A DNA stretch of 35,855 nt from Chara braunii (GCA_003427395.1 BFEA01000376.1:661336-697190); one strand, 5' to 3'; counted from the stretch's first letter, positions 1 to 11,290 are shown. Notes: generated by a model from the sequence alone, not told the origin. Numbers and translations are program-made.

Positions 1-303
1 AACAGTCGCTGGGAATACAGTGTGGGCTGGATGTTGTGAGAGTGCACAGGTGCCATAGCCGTTCGGAGCAAGTCTGAATCTGAACTGTGTTCTTGGTCTC
101 GATATCTCTGAGCTTTGTGTGGGCGCCTGGCGCCAGTGTGATTGTCATCTGTTTTCATGCATGCTGAGTGAAGAAGAAGACGAGTCTGGTTGCACCACTG
201 CAATCAGACTTTTCTCGATTTCACTTCCAACATGCATACATGCAGGTGCCGATGGCAAAACAACTTCCTCAACCCCTGAGGTTATTGCAGAAAAGTAAAC
301 ATA

Positions 304-731
304 GGGCCTTGCTCCACTACTCTCGATTCATCTCCAAAGCCGGCAGTAAATCGAGAGTTGTCAGACTCTCGATTTTGGGTGAAATCGAGGCCTTGCTTCA
401 CTACTCTCGATTGGCTGCACTCTCGGAGTACTTCCGTTCTTGTCCTTTTTTTTAACACAAGGGGAAAAAAGGAAAAGAACTGACTACTCTCAATTTCACA
501 CCGAGAGCGGAGGGTCCCGGAGAGGACTTAATTTCCGAGAGTGTTGCACGCAGAGCAGCATCGAAAGCATGAGAGTGCTCTCGAAGGGGTCACTCCGACA
601 ACTCTCGATCAGTTTTCGAGAGTCGAGCAGTCGAGAGTATATGGTCACGAAAATTGAGAATTGAGAGTAGTGGAAAAATTTGAGAATCGAGAGTAGTGGA
701 AGAAATTGAGAATCGAGAGTAGTGGAATCTT
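304..731. repeat. Array of ACTCTCGA / TCGAGAGT motifs with a 26-bp tandem repeat
   Basis: About fifteen copies of the octamer ACTCTCGA or its complement, some with one change, lie in roughly 400 bp. Two direct copies of a longer end motif, CCTTGCTYCACTACTCTCGA, lie near 308-327 and 391-410. At 654-731 there are three head-to-tail 26-bp units of the form TTGAGAATCGAGAGTAGTGG followed by six variable bases. The same CACTACTCTCGA end motif forms the inverted termini of the small element at 17071-17184, so this looks like several nested or rearranged termini of one MITE-like family. Short open frames across it are repeat-driven and I do not call them genes. Confidence 0.6.
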
Positions 732-874
732 TTATCCCATGCGCGTATGCCCAACCTGCCCTCCTGTCAGAGTTGGGCATTATCGCATGGATGGGGTAGA
801 GGAAAGTTTGGCGGGAAGCTCCCTTTGCATTGGCATGCACAGCAAGGAGGGGAACTAGGACCTCTTTCTGCCAA

Positions 875-1008
875 CGGGCCTAGCTCAGTTGGTACACCCA
901 TGAAATGCTGAAATACAGACCTTGTTCGAATCCGAATCGCGCTAGATGAACCAAAATCCTGGATTACCTGGGGCTGGTCAATTAGACAATATCTCAAGGC
1001 CATTGTCA
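875..1008 (+). mobile_element. tRNA-derived SINE, family 1, copy 1
   Basis: The head resembles a tRNA gene. A box A-like TAGCTCAGTTGG is at 881-892 and a box B-like GTTCGAATCC at 924-933, with normal tRNA spacing. The tRNA part is followed by a unique body ending in AATATCTCAAGGCCATTGTC. The same order and similar words recur on the minus strand at 17306-17532 and 18095-18275, which is what makes this a family and not a lone tRNA. An acceptor stem cannot be closed, so it is not a functional tRNA. No A-tail or TSD is evident, so this copy is older. Confidence 0.6.
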
Positions 1009-1394
1009 TTCTGACCCTAGGATATTATTATGGGATTATCAGCCAAAGGTAAATTCTCAACCTTCTGTCTAAACAGGTGGAGTTCTCAGCCCAGAACAGG
1101 GTGGCCTTATTGTTGTCAGGGGAACCCCTAGCAGCCATACCACCCGTGAACGCGTGAGGCTGCACCTATCCCGTCAGGGACATCCCCACAGGGGACTGGG
1201 TGGCGACATCGGCCAGGAGTCAGCCAGCAACATCAGGAACCGAGCATATTGCCAGTTGCTGTGCCTCCCCCATTATCCCTCCCGTACGAACATTAGCAGT
1301 CTTTGCTTACTTCCGATCAGGGGAACCAACAGGCTCCATCGGGCTATCTCCAGATGGAAGGCACCAAGTAAACCCAGGAAGGTACATCAGGCCA
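1009..1394. other. Unassigned stretch
   Basis: No convincing gene, RNA or repeat was recognised. Two short plus-strand frames overlap near 1154-1574, but they have low-complexity lysine/arginine tails from a purine-rich tract (about 1467-1560) and look like chance frames. Confidence 0.4.
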
Positions 1395-1462
1395 ACGAGA
1401 GCTGAAACCAAGACCTCTGAATGCCACTTGTGCGCCTTACCAACTGAGCTAGGCCGCCCTTT
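1395..1462 (-). mobile_element. tRNA-like (SINE head) fragment
   Basis: On the minus strand the sequence reads GGGCGGCCTAGCTCAGTTGG at its start, with box A at 1440-1451, and a degenerate box B (GGTTTCAGCTC) at 1399-1409. Box spacing (about 42 nt) is tRNA-like. The loops and arms do not close into a cloverleaf by eye and no discriminator/acceptor pairing is seen, so I call a SINE or tRNA pseudogene head. The body differs from family 1, so the subfamily is uncertain. Confidence 0.4.
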
Positions 1463-1899
1463 TTTAAGGGAAGGGGAGGGGGATAAAAAGAAAGGGGAAA
1501 AACTTCAGAAAAGGGGAAAGAGGAGAAAAAGGAGAAAAAAAGGAAGGGAGGGGGTAGATCTCTTTCTTTTTTGAGCTAATATGTGTAAAACACTGACCGT
1601 GGGAACACAAGTCATTGCAGGGCAGATAGTGGGACCATCAGAAACAGAGCCGCTCTCTAGTTGGAGTGTCTCACTTAGCACGTTTTTCGCTTGCTAGCCT
1701 AGCATGGCCTGGTCAAGGTCAATGATGTTCAGGTTGTGCTATCGTCCTTGCCTTGGACAAGGATAGCTTTTGTGGGACCTGATCTGAGGGGTGGTCTTGA
1801 GGTGAGACTCTCAGGACCAGCATCAGTGCATAGTTTTCTTCCCCCTTTTTTCCTCTTTTATTGTGAGGAGAGGTGGAAATGGGGAGGGTTTGAAAACAT
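1463..1899. other. Unassigned stretch with a purine-rich tract
   Basis: Positions about 1467-1560 are a GGGA/GAAA purine run. The rest shows no gene, RNA or repeat that I can support. Confidence 0.4.
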
Positions 1900-2080
1900 C
1901 CCAGCTTGACCTTGAAGCGAGCTTCTAAAAAAAAATTGGCTTACAAGTTCACAAGTAATTAAAGAAGGGGGTGGGGAAAGTCCATCGTCGTGTTTCCGCT
2001 TTCTGGTTGGGCGACAATCCCAGACTGGCCTTGAAGTGAGCTCGTAAAAATGGCTTAGAACATCACAAGAAATAAAGAAC
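1900..2080 (+). repeat. Direct repeat pair, about 62-67 bp, period about 119 bp
   Basis: A unit beginning CCCAGCTTGACCTTGAAG at 1900-1966 recurs in diverged form at 2019-2080 (CCCAGACTGGCCTTGAAG). Both units continue through a CTYGTAAAAA/TTCTAAAAA stretch and a CACAAG...AAAGAA end. Just downstream, at 2109-2155, a smaller unit AATTGCCRRCRAAACTGCA occurs twice. No function is apparent. Confidence 0.5.
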
Positions 2081-2084
2081 TTTG

Positions 2085-2902
2085 AAAGTACTCTGATAGA
2101 AGAAAATAATTGCCAGCAAAACTGCACAAAAAGAATTGCCGACGAAACTGCAAAAATGCACAAGGAGTGTGAGTGAGCATCAGTGGGCACTCTCAAAGTT
2201 CTACTCTCACAAACGGTTCCTGCAAGTGGCTGCAACGGTTGCCATGACCTCAGATTCTAAATGCAAGCTCAAAACTTACACCACTTGGACAAGGGCACCT
2301 TAGGAAATCTCGAAAAGGCACCATTTTGTCCATGGTGCCCGAACAGCTGCTTTCCAGATCTGAAAGTGGGAAGACCACCTGGCTCGCTTCTATCCAAACC
2401 TATATGTTGAATCAAGAAGCCAGCCTGCCATAGGGATTGTGCATGATGTTCACCAGCACACTTCAGCCATTGATGAGCAATGGATCCACCATGCTGGAAA
2501 GCTTGCAAGTTACGCAGCCTGCAGACTTCAGCCATCAGTCGCTTGAATATGGAAAGGTCATCCCTTTTCATATCCATAGCATGGGAACCACAATCCCATC
2601 CCTTCCCTCCTTCAATCATCCTCAAATTCACCCCAGAACTATGAGATCCACATGCGTTCCAACTACACAGTAAAACAAGCAGAGTTGCCAGCACAGGTGT
2701 GGAAGGAAAGCTGACGATAAAAATGCATCTCCGATTGCCCAATATAGAATGTCCCTGATGTTTTTTTATCCAGGCTCCTGAGCGTCTGGGTACTCAACTT
2801 CTGTCCAGATACACACCCGGGTGCCCGGCCGGGCATGACCCCCGGGCAGGGTTCTGGGCAGCCCCAGTTGTGTAGAATTGCACAACAAGCGACTTTTGGC
2901 TG
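2085..2902. other. Unassigned stretch
   Basis: It contains overlapping unremarkable frames on both strands, the longest being a minus-strand frame at 2269-2742. I see no recognisable domain, and both strands are open over similar lengths. A GC-rich CCCGGG-containing patch lies near 2815-2850. Confidence 0.35.
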
Positions 2903-3113
2903 AGGGTCACGTCAGAATTCCTCACGGAACTGAAGATAAAAAAGAAAATAACCGAGTTGCACTAAGGCACCCCCCTTTAGACCCCTTTAGAGAGGGTCAC
3001 GTCAGAATTCCTCACGGAACTGAAGATAAAAAAGAAATAACCGAATCGCACTAAGGCNCCCCCCNTTAGACCCNTTTAATNAATTTNTACCCCCCCCCCC
3101 CCCCCCCCCCCCC
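2903..3113 (+). repeat. 91-bp tandem duplication ending in ambiguous bases and poly-C
   Basis: GGGTCACGTCAGAATTCCTC begins at 2903 and again at 2994, and the two copies are nearly identical. The second copy runs into isolated ambiguous bases at 3058, 3065, 3074, 3081 and 3087, then into a 24-base C run (3090-3113). This may be a genuine duplication. The pattern is equally what a local assembly failure at a homopolymer leaves behind. Confidence 0.7.
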
Positions 3114-4288
3114 TCCTCCTCAACAGCCAACACTCAAAAAAAGAAAAGAGCCCGGATTTGGGCTCCTCTCAGAGAGCACGGAACCTCCCCACTGCCAAAA
3201 AAGAAACTAAAAAAATAATCCCATGCACGGGTACCTTGGGCATCACTCCCGGGTGACCGACCAGTCATGAAAATCTTCCTAGTTTTTTTTTTCGAACAAC
3301 AAGGTGCTCCGTTCTCTTTATGACGAGCAGCACCTGCTGGAAGAAGGGTCAAGAATCCCATCAGAATACAATGAATACTGAAGAGATGTTGCGAGGAGGG
3401 CCACAATGAATGTGATGATTTCATTTGTATTCATACTGCAAAGGGTTTAGGGAACCGATCACAGAGTTCGATATGCTTTTGGTGCATTAATTAAAGCTTG
3501 CGGAAGCTCCTCCTGAATCAAATCCAAAGTGGATGTCTACAATGTAAATCTGAAAGGAAGAACGTCCCTGCCGAGCACAGCCCCTTGTTTGTTGTCCTTG
3601 TCTCCCTGCCCGCCTCGTCTCCCTCTCCGCCTATGGTTCACCGGGCAGTTCTCTATGATGACGATATATGTATTGTGTTTGGATTCTTTGGAAACCTTTC
3701 TCGTTTTGGCTACTAGCTTCTCGTGTTGTCAGCATTGCCCTCGGGCAGATGTTACGATCCAGCTACAACCAGCTGCGGTGAACTATCATTCTTCAGAGAA
3801 CAAGTATGGATTCAGTTACCAGTTTAAATCTGATATGAAGACAATAAAAGAACAAAGGAAAAGGATGAGGTATTGACATTGGAGCAACAGTATGGGGCGA
3901 TAAGCTGGTATTTCTCAACTGGTCCCCCCTTTCTCCCCCTTTGCCCCTTATCTTCCTTTCATTTTCTTTTGTTTTGTTTTTAGAACTAAGTATGGCCGCG
4001 AGTTCCCAAAGGCAGAAGAAACACACACCATGCCCACAAAGATATCACTGCATGAGTTTGAAACGGCGTTAGAAAAGGAGGGTCCGTTGGGCCTTTTTCC
4101 CCCCCGTTCTGACACCACTGTCGACCCTTGTAGTTATGACACCTGTGCCTCTGTCACAGCCGCGGTACTTTCATTGCTTTTTCAAACTCGGCGGCAGTTT
4201 TCTTTGAAGTGACATCAACAGACTTGCCCCTTGTTTTCAAACCCTGCAGATGCATGTTTTTTGTGCATCAACGTAGTTGCCCCTTGTG
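3114..4288. other. Unassigned stretch
   Basis: No recognisable gene. Several short frames on both strands (for example 3134-3424 minus, 3529-3876 plus) show no family resemblance. A diverged tandem pair sharing CATCAAC and TTGCCCCTTGT lies near 4213-4235 and 4267-4286. Confidence 0.35.
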
Positions 4289-4462
4289 TTTTTTTTTTTT
4301 TGTTTAATTTCTGGATATGGCCTGAACTAACTCAGTGTTTTGATTTTTCTTACAAATGAAACAGGGGGAGGCTGGGGACCTCACAAATCAACCCGGAGTT
4401 ATCCTGGGGCCATTACTCAGTTTAGGCTATCTGAGAAATGGGTTCAGCGTCCCCAACATCAA
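4289..4462 (-). mobile_element. SINE-like element, family 2, copy A
   Basis: Read on the minus strand, a body starting GACGCTGAACCCATTTCTCA leads through an AGCC...CTGAGTAATGGCCCCAG segment and CGGGTTGATTTGTGAGG, and ends in an A-rich tail (the T run at 4289-4301 on the plus strand). The same order of words and a tail of the same polarity occur at 26338-26498, and in shortened form at 11765-11895. The AGCC/GGTAATGG and GGGTTGA words could be decayed tRNA promoter boxes, but that is inference. No clear TSD was found here. Confidence 0.5.
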
Positions 4463-4689
4463 AGAAAGCCACAACTATCCAAAAATATAAACTTGACGCT
4501 CAGCAAAAAGGTTCTGAAATGCTGTCTCAAAGAAACTAACTGGGAGCTTGCACGAAAGCATGAGAATGCATTGTCTAATTCTTAGAGGCAGAGATAATCC
4601 TAGTCTAATTCCAGGAGCGACTAGGACTAGGACCAACGTTCAGGAACTGAGAGGCTTACGAGCCTAATCCGGCTCCCTATCATGGAAAA

Positions 4690-5976
4690 GTTAAGAAGGC
4701 CAGAGCCAGCGGGCTAAATCCATCTTCCCTTCGTTGGAGAGAAAGCCAAACGATTGTCTTTCGCCCAGGTCGTTTGGAACCAAGGACGACCTAATCCTTG
4801 TCGTCCTGAGCAGCTCTTCCAGTCCACCATAATCATCAGCAGCATGCCTTGCCCTCCAGATCTCAGCCATAACGACCCCCTTACAGACCAAAGCCACGTA
4901 TCCCCGTCCTTCTGTGTATTTGAAGTCGTTGCCAGGTAGGCTACTGTAGAGAACCCAATCATCTGACCAGGGGCATGGGATTCCAGCATCTCGTCGACCA
5001 CAGCCAGATAGCGTCAGCAAGTGGGCACTGAACCCACAAATGGGCATTAGATTCCCAACTCCACTCACATCTGCTACAAGTTACTGGCAGATTCATTCCT
5101 CTGGAGGACAGGCAGAGAGAGGTTGGGATTGCCTGCTGGTTCTGGGACCAAAGAAGACTTGCATTTGCTTGGGAGGGAATCCTTTTCAGCACCTTCTGTT
5201 GGGCTATCCAATCAGGGGTTGGAGAGGCTTCCTCTTTGATCCTCACAATTCATCTTCTGGCCAAAGAGGAGGCAGTGGTTGTCACTTAGGCATTCAGAGC
5301 TGTAACCCCAACTTTGGGCACATATTGTAGGGGGGGGGGTCGCATCCCCCCGAAGCTGTCTGACCTCAACCCAGAAACAGGGGATCCGTTCGGACGTTTT
5401 CTGCGTCTCCCAACAGGATGAATTGCATCTGCGTCGTCCATACACGGACTTCTGGCAGGCCAATCGTTGAACTGACAACTTTCTCCTGAATCAGAGTGAG
5501 ATGAGCGCCCTTACTGTTTCCTTTCCTGCTGTCCACCCTCCATTCCTCCACTTTCCAACCGGTAGTCAAGTCCGGACCGATCACCTTCCAGATTATGGTG
5601 TTGCCGTCCTCCGCTCTAACCCGCGACCCGCTTGAATTCTCTGAGGATTTTTTCAACAGCGTTCCCCAGTGATAAGGCATAGTTTCCCCCGACTTTCCGA
5701 AACCATTCGAAGTCCTGGTAACTTTTGACGTAGTTTTTCCTCTGTAATCCAATCGTTGCTCTCCTCGTCCCAGAGGTGTTTTACCAGAAACACCCCTTTT
5801 CCCTCCCAAGCTCTACCAAATTTCCCAACCCCTTCTCTTTCAGGGAAGCAGTCCCCATCTGGAAGGTGGATCAGAGGGTTCTCAAACAAGCCTTGGTTAG
5901 CGACTTCCATCTTTGTACTAGGCTGGCTCAACATCTGCAGAAAAAAATCTTCCATGTGGTCCAAATACCATGCCAA
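4690..5976 (-). pseudogene. LINE RT C-terminal region with zinc-binding (zf-RVT-like) tail, frameshifted
   Basis: The frame at 5976-5653 reads ...NPLIHLPDGDCFP...VGKFGRAWEGKGVFLVKHLWDEES..., typical of the region downstream of plant LINE RT domains. The frame at 5246-4959 carries Cys57-x2-Cys60-x8-His69-x4-Cys74 followed by PLADAIW, the zinc-binding motif found at the C terminus of plant LINE reverse transcriptases. After another frame change the tail continues at about 4980-4691 (...GDWVLYSSLPG-like spacing, ...RARHAADDYGG...). A run of ten Gs near 5330-5338 interrupts the sequence. These pieces belong to the same LINE as the upstream domains, given order, strand and spacing. Confidence 0.75.
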
Positions 5977-5999
5977 ACTCTGGATTTAACTCTCCTTTT

Positions 6000-7583
6000 C
6001 ACAACGGAAGGAATCATTATGCACCGCCATGTGTCCTCCGGATTCGACCACACCCATTCCTTCCCTAGGATACACTCGGCCAGTCAAACCCAGGAGGTGG
6101 AGTTCTCGACGGCTACCGTTAAGTCGTCGTCGGCTAAAGCGGCCCCCTTCGAGTGCAAAGTAGGAGTCAACTGCAGACCCCTAATATCAACATTATGCCT
6201 AATATTATCCAGCAAGACTTCAAGTTGGAGGACGAAGAGAAGAGGAGACAAAGGGCAGCCCTACCTCAAAGTGCAGGTTAGAGGGAAGGTATCAGAGAGA
6301 TGACCATGCACAATAACCATGGAGGTGGCATACATTGCATGAACCCAGTTCAGGAAACCTTTCCCAAAGCCCATCCGGACAAGTGGGGGAGACAAAGACC
6401 CATTCCACTTTGTCGTAGGCTTTTTCGGAAGTTTTTCCATATCCAGCAGCAAAATCACAACTTCCCTCTTTTCTGAGCTTATTATTTCCAGGGTTTGCAC
6501 CATCGTCATAATGTTTTGCAAAGATAGATCTACCCCTGACGAACCCCCCTTGCTCGCACCCAACTAAGTTTGGCAGTTATAAAGTTAGTCAAATCGCCAA
6601 AGCTTTCGCTAAGCTTTTATACGCAACATTCAACACGGAGATCGGACGGCAGTTTTTGACTTCCTGTTATCTTCTTTTCCTTGTAAAGTAAGGAGATGAC
6701 ACCCTTGACCAAGTTTGGGGAAGGGACTCGGTTTCTAATGCATTATTATAAATCTGGCACAGGAATGGGTCGAACCTATCCCAACGGCTTAAAAAGAGTT
6801 ATACGGGCAGGCCATCAATCTCCAGGCAGTTGCCCTTAGCCATTTGCTTGACTTGCGCCGTACAGCTCCAGTTCCGTAAAACAGGGCTTCTAGGCTCTTT
6901 CGTGCTCTTGATGCTATGCAGGCCTGCGTCCTTTCCCAAAAACGTGAATTTACTGAAAGGCATCAGAACAAGTGGTCAAAAGGTCTCATTGTGGTCACTA
7001 TGTCTCGGAAGTACTCAAGTGCGTAAGAGCACATCTTCAGAATGTCTATTGCTGCCACCATTTGTAACTCTTAGGGATGAACAGTTCTCTTACTAGCGTT
7101 TTGGTTTGTTCAGGATCAAAGAGCGGAAAGTAAGCTTGGTCATTTTGTTATTCCCAACTATTCCCTGCAGTCTGAACCATTTTAGTCATGCTGTATGTTT
7201 CTGCAGTTCAATTAATTTTAGCTGGCTCAAGGCTTTTTCCCTCCTTTCCAGCTAGTAGTAGTCAACAAAGGGGTCTTGGCCCATCTGTACATCGACCATC
7301 TTCACTTCTTTTTTACAGTGAAGTTCTCTCCAATGTCTATTGCCGCCGTCATATGAGAAAACACAATGAGAGTTTCTCTTACTATGCCTAGGCCGACGTC
7401 TGCCCAGTGATTGTCAGACTGAAATAGGTTCCTGGCATTTTGCCACTCTTTCACTAACCCAATTTGTGATCCCTTTATCCTTGACGTTGGCAACATTTAA
7501 CCGAAAGGGCGAATGGACCTTATAAACCAAGTCACATGCTATGGCATTGGTGATTACGAGGTAATGATAACAAATCGAGGAAA
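6000..7583 (-). pseudogene. LINE linker and reverse-transcriptase domain, frameshifted with nonsense codons
   Basis: The linker reads ...PFRLNVANVKDKGITNWV... near 7510-7440 and ...LERREKALSQLKLIELQKH... near 7260-7190, typical of the segment between endonuclease and RT. The RT start is clear at 6653-6595 (NCRPISVLNVAYKSLAKALA, cf. the NYRPISLLN motif), followed after a frame change by a QGGFVRGRSI segment. The frame at 6563-6261 has EVVILLLDMEK (motif A region) and ...GHLSDTFPLTCTLR. There a TAG at 6261-6263 replaces the Gln expected in RQGCPLSP. Past that stop come GCPLSPLL and ALADDDLTVAV (about 6140-6110), the catalytic ADD with Leu in place of the usual Tyr/Phe. The enzyme would copy RNA into DNA at the nicked target; this copy cannot. 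Confidence 0.85.
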
Positions 7584-8281
7584 TCAGCCAGCGCATGGGC
7601 CCCCCCTGACTACTATAAGATCCAACCTACCGCATGGTTGAGGGGAGGTCTCTGACGGCCGCGGTCTGTAGAAGGTGAAACCATGTTCGTTGGATTTCAT
7701 CACCCTACAGACATCAATTAAGGATTGAGAGTCTGACAAAGACAAAAGGAGAATACTGTTTGAGCGAAGTAATGCGGGGTTGGGGGAATCCAGCCCCGGA
7801 TTTAGGGTTGCGTTCCAGTCCCCCAGCATGACCAGATTCTCCACCTCACAAATGTGCGCAGGTAGGTTGGAAAGGAAGGTTACTCTCTTTGAGTAGATTG
7901 CAGGGGCGTAGATAGTCATCACTGCTCGTTCCTCGGAGTCTAACTTTAGTTTTACCCAGGCCTAACGACCACCCGGGTCTGCATATTGATCAATAATCTC
8001 GCACTCAAGATCCTTATGAATTAGAAGAGCTACTGCACCCTTTGCACGGTCCTCCACCGGACCTCCGGGGCCCAAATCTGTGGCCCAAGTCACCAATTTT
8101 GAATGTCCTGGATTTTGTCAGAGTCTGATTTAGCTTCCTGAAGGCCAATGATATGTGCATTGGTCGAGGGAAACCATGATAAGAGTCTAGAACGCTTCTG
8201 TCTATTTGTGGTGTCACCAGGTTCTTTTACATTCCATGTTAAGAAATAGACTTTATTGGGGGTGAGCATTAGGCTGGACAT
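7584..8281 (-). pseudogene. LINE endonuclease domain (APE type), frameshifted
   Basis: The N-terminal piece (8281-8090) reads ...YFLTWNVKEPGD... and ...AHIIGLQEAKSD..., matching the first Asn and the catalytic Glu motif of APE-like endonucleases (consensus WNVRG and LQETK). After a frame change near 8090, the 7922-7584 piece carries ...TIYAP..., ...LVMLGDWNATLNP... (the GDFN-type motif) and ...GFTFYRPRP...CGRLDLIVV (the SRLDYI-type motif). The terminal SDH motif was not found. The usual role is to nick target DNA at a T-rich site to prime reverse transcription. Frameshifts make this copy inactive. Assignment to the LINE endonuclease family is strong; subfamily is not resolved. Confidence 0.85.
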
Positions 8282-8289
8282 GGCTGCCC

Positions 8290-10900
8290 AAATTTTGGAT
8301 ACGGGTTACTTGATGGGGAATATAGCCTCTGTCCTCTAGATTATGATCATTGTCAGGTTGGGCTAGGGGCAATCCCGCCAACGAGACCTGACCGTGAAAC
8401 TTCAGAGGACATCAATCCTGGTTATCTAGGCTGCAATCTCATATGCAGAGAGGTCGGCGGATAAACGAATAGTTGACAAAGTCCAGAAGCATGTCCTGCA
8501 ACGAAAGCCAATAGACTCATGTCATGCATCAGTTAGCAAAAGAAGCTGAAATGGCTTGTATAGCCATGAACATGATGTGAAGCAATGCTTTCCTTCCATA
8601 TGGGAGTGATGTCATATGTCTCCTTATTTTTGGTTCAGGCAAAGCCGTGCACAAACCTAAATAATGAATAACTTGTTCATTCACAGTTTTGACTGCAAGT
8701 TCTTCAGAAGGAACAACCGTCACCTCCTACGAATCCTTACGAGGGTCAAAGTGGATGGCGCCCTCCTCGAACAGTCCTGCGATTGCAAAATCAAAGACGT
8801 CCGAGAGGGGTTAACCATATTTTTCATTCTTATTTTGCGAATCGATATCAAAGCCTGAGAGATGAGAGTCATCAAGGGTGTGGTCCACCTCCCATGCATG
8901 CTTATGCGAGCAGTCGCAAAAACAGCGTACTATATGGTACCCGTAATCATGCAGCCCTCAATAATTTTGGGGGCCGCTTTTCACACTCAAGTGTTGGCTG
9001 ACAGGCGTCTTGAGAGGTTGATCTCTCAACGCTAAGCAATTGCTAAGGCGATTGCGAGTCTTACCCTCTTCTGCACCTTGCGCATGCAAGGCGGGCCTTG
9101 CCCGTATGTAGCGGTTGAATGCCCCTAACACTGAAAGTAAGCATCTGCGGTGACCTGGAAACAGGTCAAGGGGTTTGACTTTGATAGCTACTACGGACCT
9201 TAACGCCCAACTATAAAAATTCTAAGAAACACAAAGATAAAGGGGGTCTCCTCTTTTCTATCAATACAGATCTATTTGATCACTACGCATGTTCCTGGTA
9301 GACTTTCGAACACACAACATACAATGGGGTATAAAACACGAGGCGATTACTCTCACAATTACAGTGTGACTCCCTTCAAAATATATTTATAATCGCAGAC
9401 AAAGTTAATTTGGACTTCCACTCACATAGCATACCTGCAATCATATCAAGGATTCAACATCGGCAAATCACGCTCTATACGGGGTCAACTTCAACCACAG
9501 TCTACACTCAGTACTTTTCAAATGGTCATTTAGTAAAAGTCCAGGTAAAACCCAAAGAAACAATTCAACCCACAGGGGTCAAGGCCTTTAGGTTGAGTAG
9601 CGAGAACGAGTTATTGAGTCGGAAACCGACAGATCGGCAACAAACCTATTTAAAAAAAAAGGTAACAGATGATGATCCTTGCAGGATCAGGCTGAAACTA
9701 GTCAAAAATTGAGTCGAAATGAGCGAAAAGAACTTGTAACATAGCACAAGTCAATTCCCAAAAGACTAAACTACAAGTATATAGAAAATAACCCCCCATA
9801 TTACATCTCACTCTAATGTTTTCCAATATTAAATCTAAGCCTACCCTCAAGTGAATGCTAAAAGAATAAGGAAGATTTTCAGCAGCATCTCCCCTATACA
9901 AGGTGGATTGCCAAGATTTTCCTTGTTAAAATATAATTAGACTCCTCGAAACTAAGAAAATTTCGGCAACACTCCCACTAGAGAAAGGGTCTTCCCAAAA
10001 TTTATACTCGGTTGAATATGAAGCCTGAAAAATGACCCTTAACTTTACACGTCATCGCAGGTGTAGTCGAACCTAAGTTTGTGTGATTTGTGGAAATTGT
10101 CAAGATGGAGGGGGGTTAACAAACAGGTGATGGTTTGCCCTACGCTGCAATGCCTTTGTTAGAAAAGCCTAGATCTTGCCGGACACTTGGGTCCCTGGGA
10201 GACATATGGCAGTGCGGTTGGTCTCTTCTTTTTTTGCTTTTATGATATCTGCCTGTAGAACATAGTACAACTTTCTAGAAGCCAATTGTACCTGGGCCGA
10301 CAACCTCTTCCTTGTAGAACATCCGTCTACCACTTGAACTATAGGAAGGGATCTAAGAAAGTGTCTGATGATAACGCTGTACTCAACATCGCCCACCTCG
10401 TGGAGAAAGGGGCCTATCCAGAAATATCCATCTGTTCGTGTTCACAGCAGTGGCATAAACCGTGTCAGTAAGTGCGACAGTAACCGCACAATGCAACCAA
10501 GATGGAATTCACAGCAGTGGCACAAACTCAAGTCTGATTGCGTAAGGAATGGTGATCACTCCCAGGTTTTGCAATGGGTATGTTATGGTCTCCATCAACT
10601 GGTAACTACTACAAATACTACACCGGCAGGATAGAGTGAACATGGTCTGTATGCTGAAAGAAACATTTGGGCTTGGACTGAAATCCAGCTCAATCTGAAG
10701 CGATGCTGTCATGAAAACGGGGTTTTAGTGTGTTGAGCAAAATGCATTTGAAACAATAGTAAATAAGATGGACGGTGGTGCTGATATATATTCAGCACCC
10801 GCCACATGGCTGCATCTGAAGATTCTGAACATGGAAGCTGTTCATGGATTGCAGGTTGGCCAAAGTGAAAACAGAAACTTAGCCAGAGATCCGCAGTTGC
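8290..10900. other. Unassigned stretch
   Basis: No recognisable gene or RNA. The longest plus-strand frame (9410-9712, 100 codons) has no family resemblance that I can name. A patch near 9005-9175 is rich in short inverted words but I could not fold it into a known RNA. At 10440-10530 the words TTCACAGCAGTGGCAYAAAC occur twice about 70 bp apart. Confidence 0.35.
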
Positions 10901-10909
10901 TTAAGAGTC

Positions 10910-11290
10910 AGGGTCAGGTGCAGACATGGAAATATCTACCCTTTCCGTCGTATATCCCCTGCTTTTTTGTGGGGGTGGGGGGATGGGGGGGGAAGACATG
11001 GGAATGTCCATACTCTCAGTTGGATCGTTGGGTGGGGGGATGGGGGGGGAAGACATGGGAATGTCCATACTCTCAGTTGGATCGTTTCTCCCCCTTGCTC
11101 CTTGCCTTTTTTTTTTTTTTCCGTTGCCATGCGAATTTTCTCTGTTTCGTTCCGAGTTTCGGGGTCAGGTGCAGACATGGAAATATCTACCCTTTTTAGT
11201 CGCATTGTCCCCTGCTTTTCTTTGGTGGGGTGGGGGAGGGGGGTTAGGCATGGGAATGTCTATACTCTCAGTTGGATTGTTCCTTCCCCT
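10910..11290 (+). repeat. Nested tandem repeats: 251-bp unit and about 57-bp G-rich unit
   Basis: GGGTCAGGTGCAGACATGGA begins near 10911 and again near 11161. Within this, a G-rich unit ending in CATGGGAATGTCCATACTCT and CAGTTGGATCGTT is present twice head to tail (about 10973-11028, 11029-11085), with a diverged third copy at about 11225-11282. Overlapping open frames on both strands reflect this periodicity and are not called as genes. Confidence 0.65.

Larger units (their letters stand above)
4690..8281 (-). mobile_element. Decayed non-LTR retrotransposon (LINE, L1-like), minus strand
   Basis: Successive minus-strand frames give the ordered domains of a LINE ORF2: an APE-type endonuclease (about 8281-7584), a linker (about 7600-6850), reverse transcriptase (about 6760-6000), the RT C-terminal region (about 5976-5300) and a CxxC...HxxxxC zinc-binding tail (about 5246-4959), then a C-terminal extension to about 4690. 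The reading frame changes many times and stops interrupt it, so it is dead. About 3.6 kb of ORF2 is represented, close to a full-length ORF2. I could not define an ORF1, a 5' UTR, a poly(A) tail or TSDs. It is the only autonomous-type element seen, and the plausible relative of whatever moved the SINEs and U6 copies here. Confidence 0.85.
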
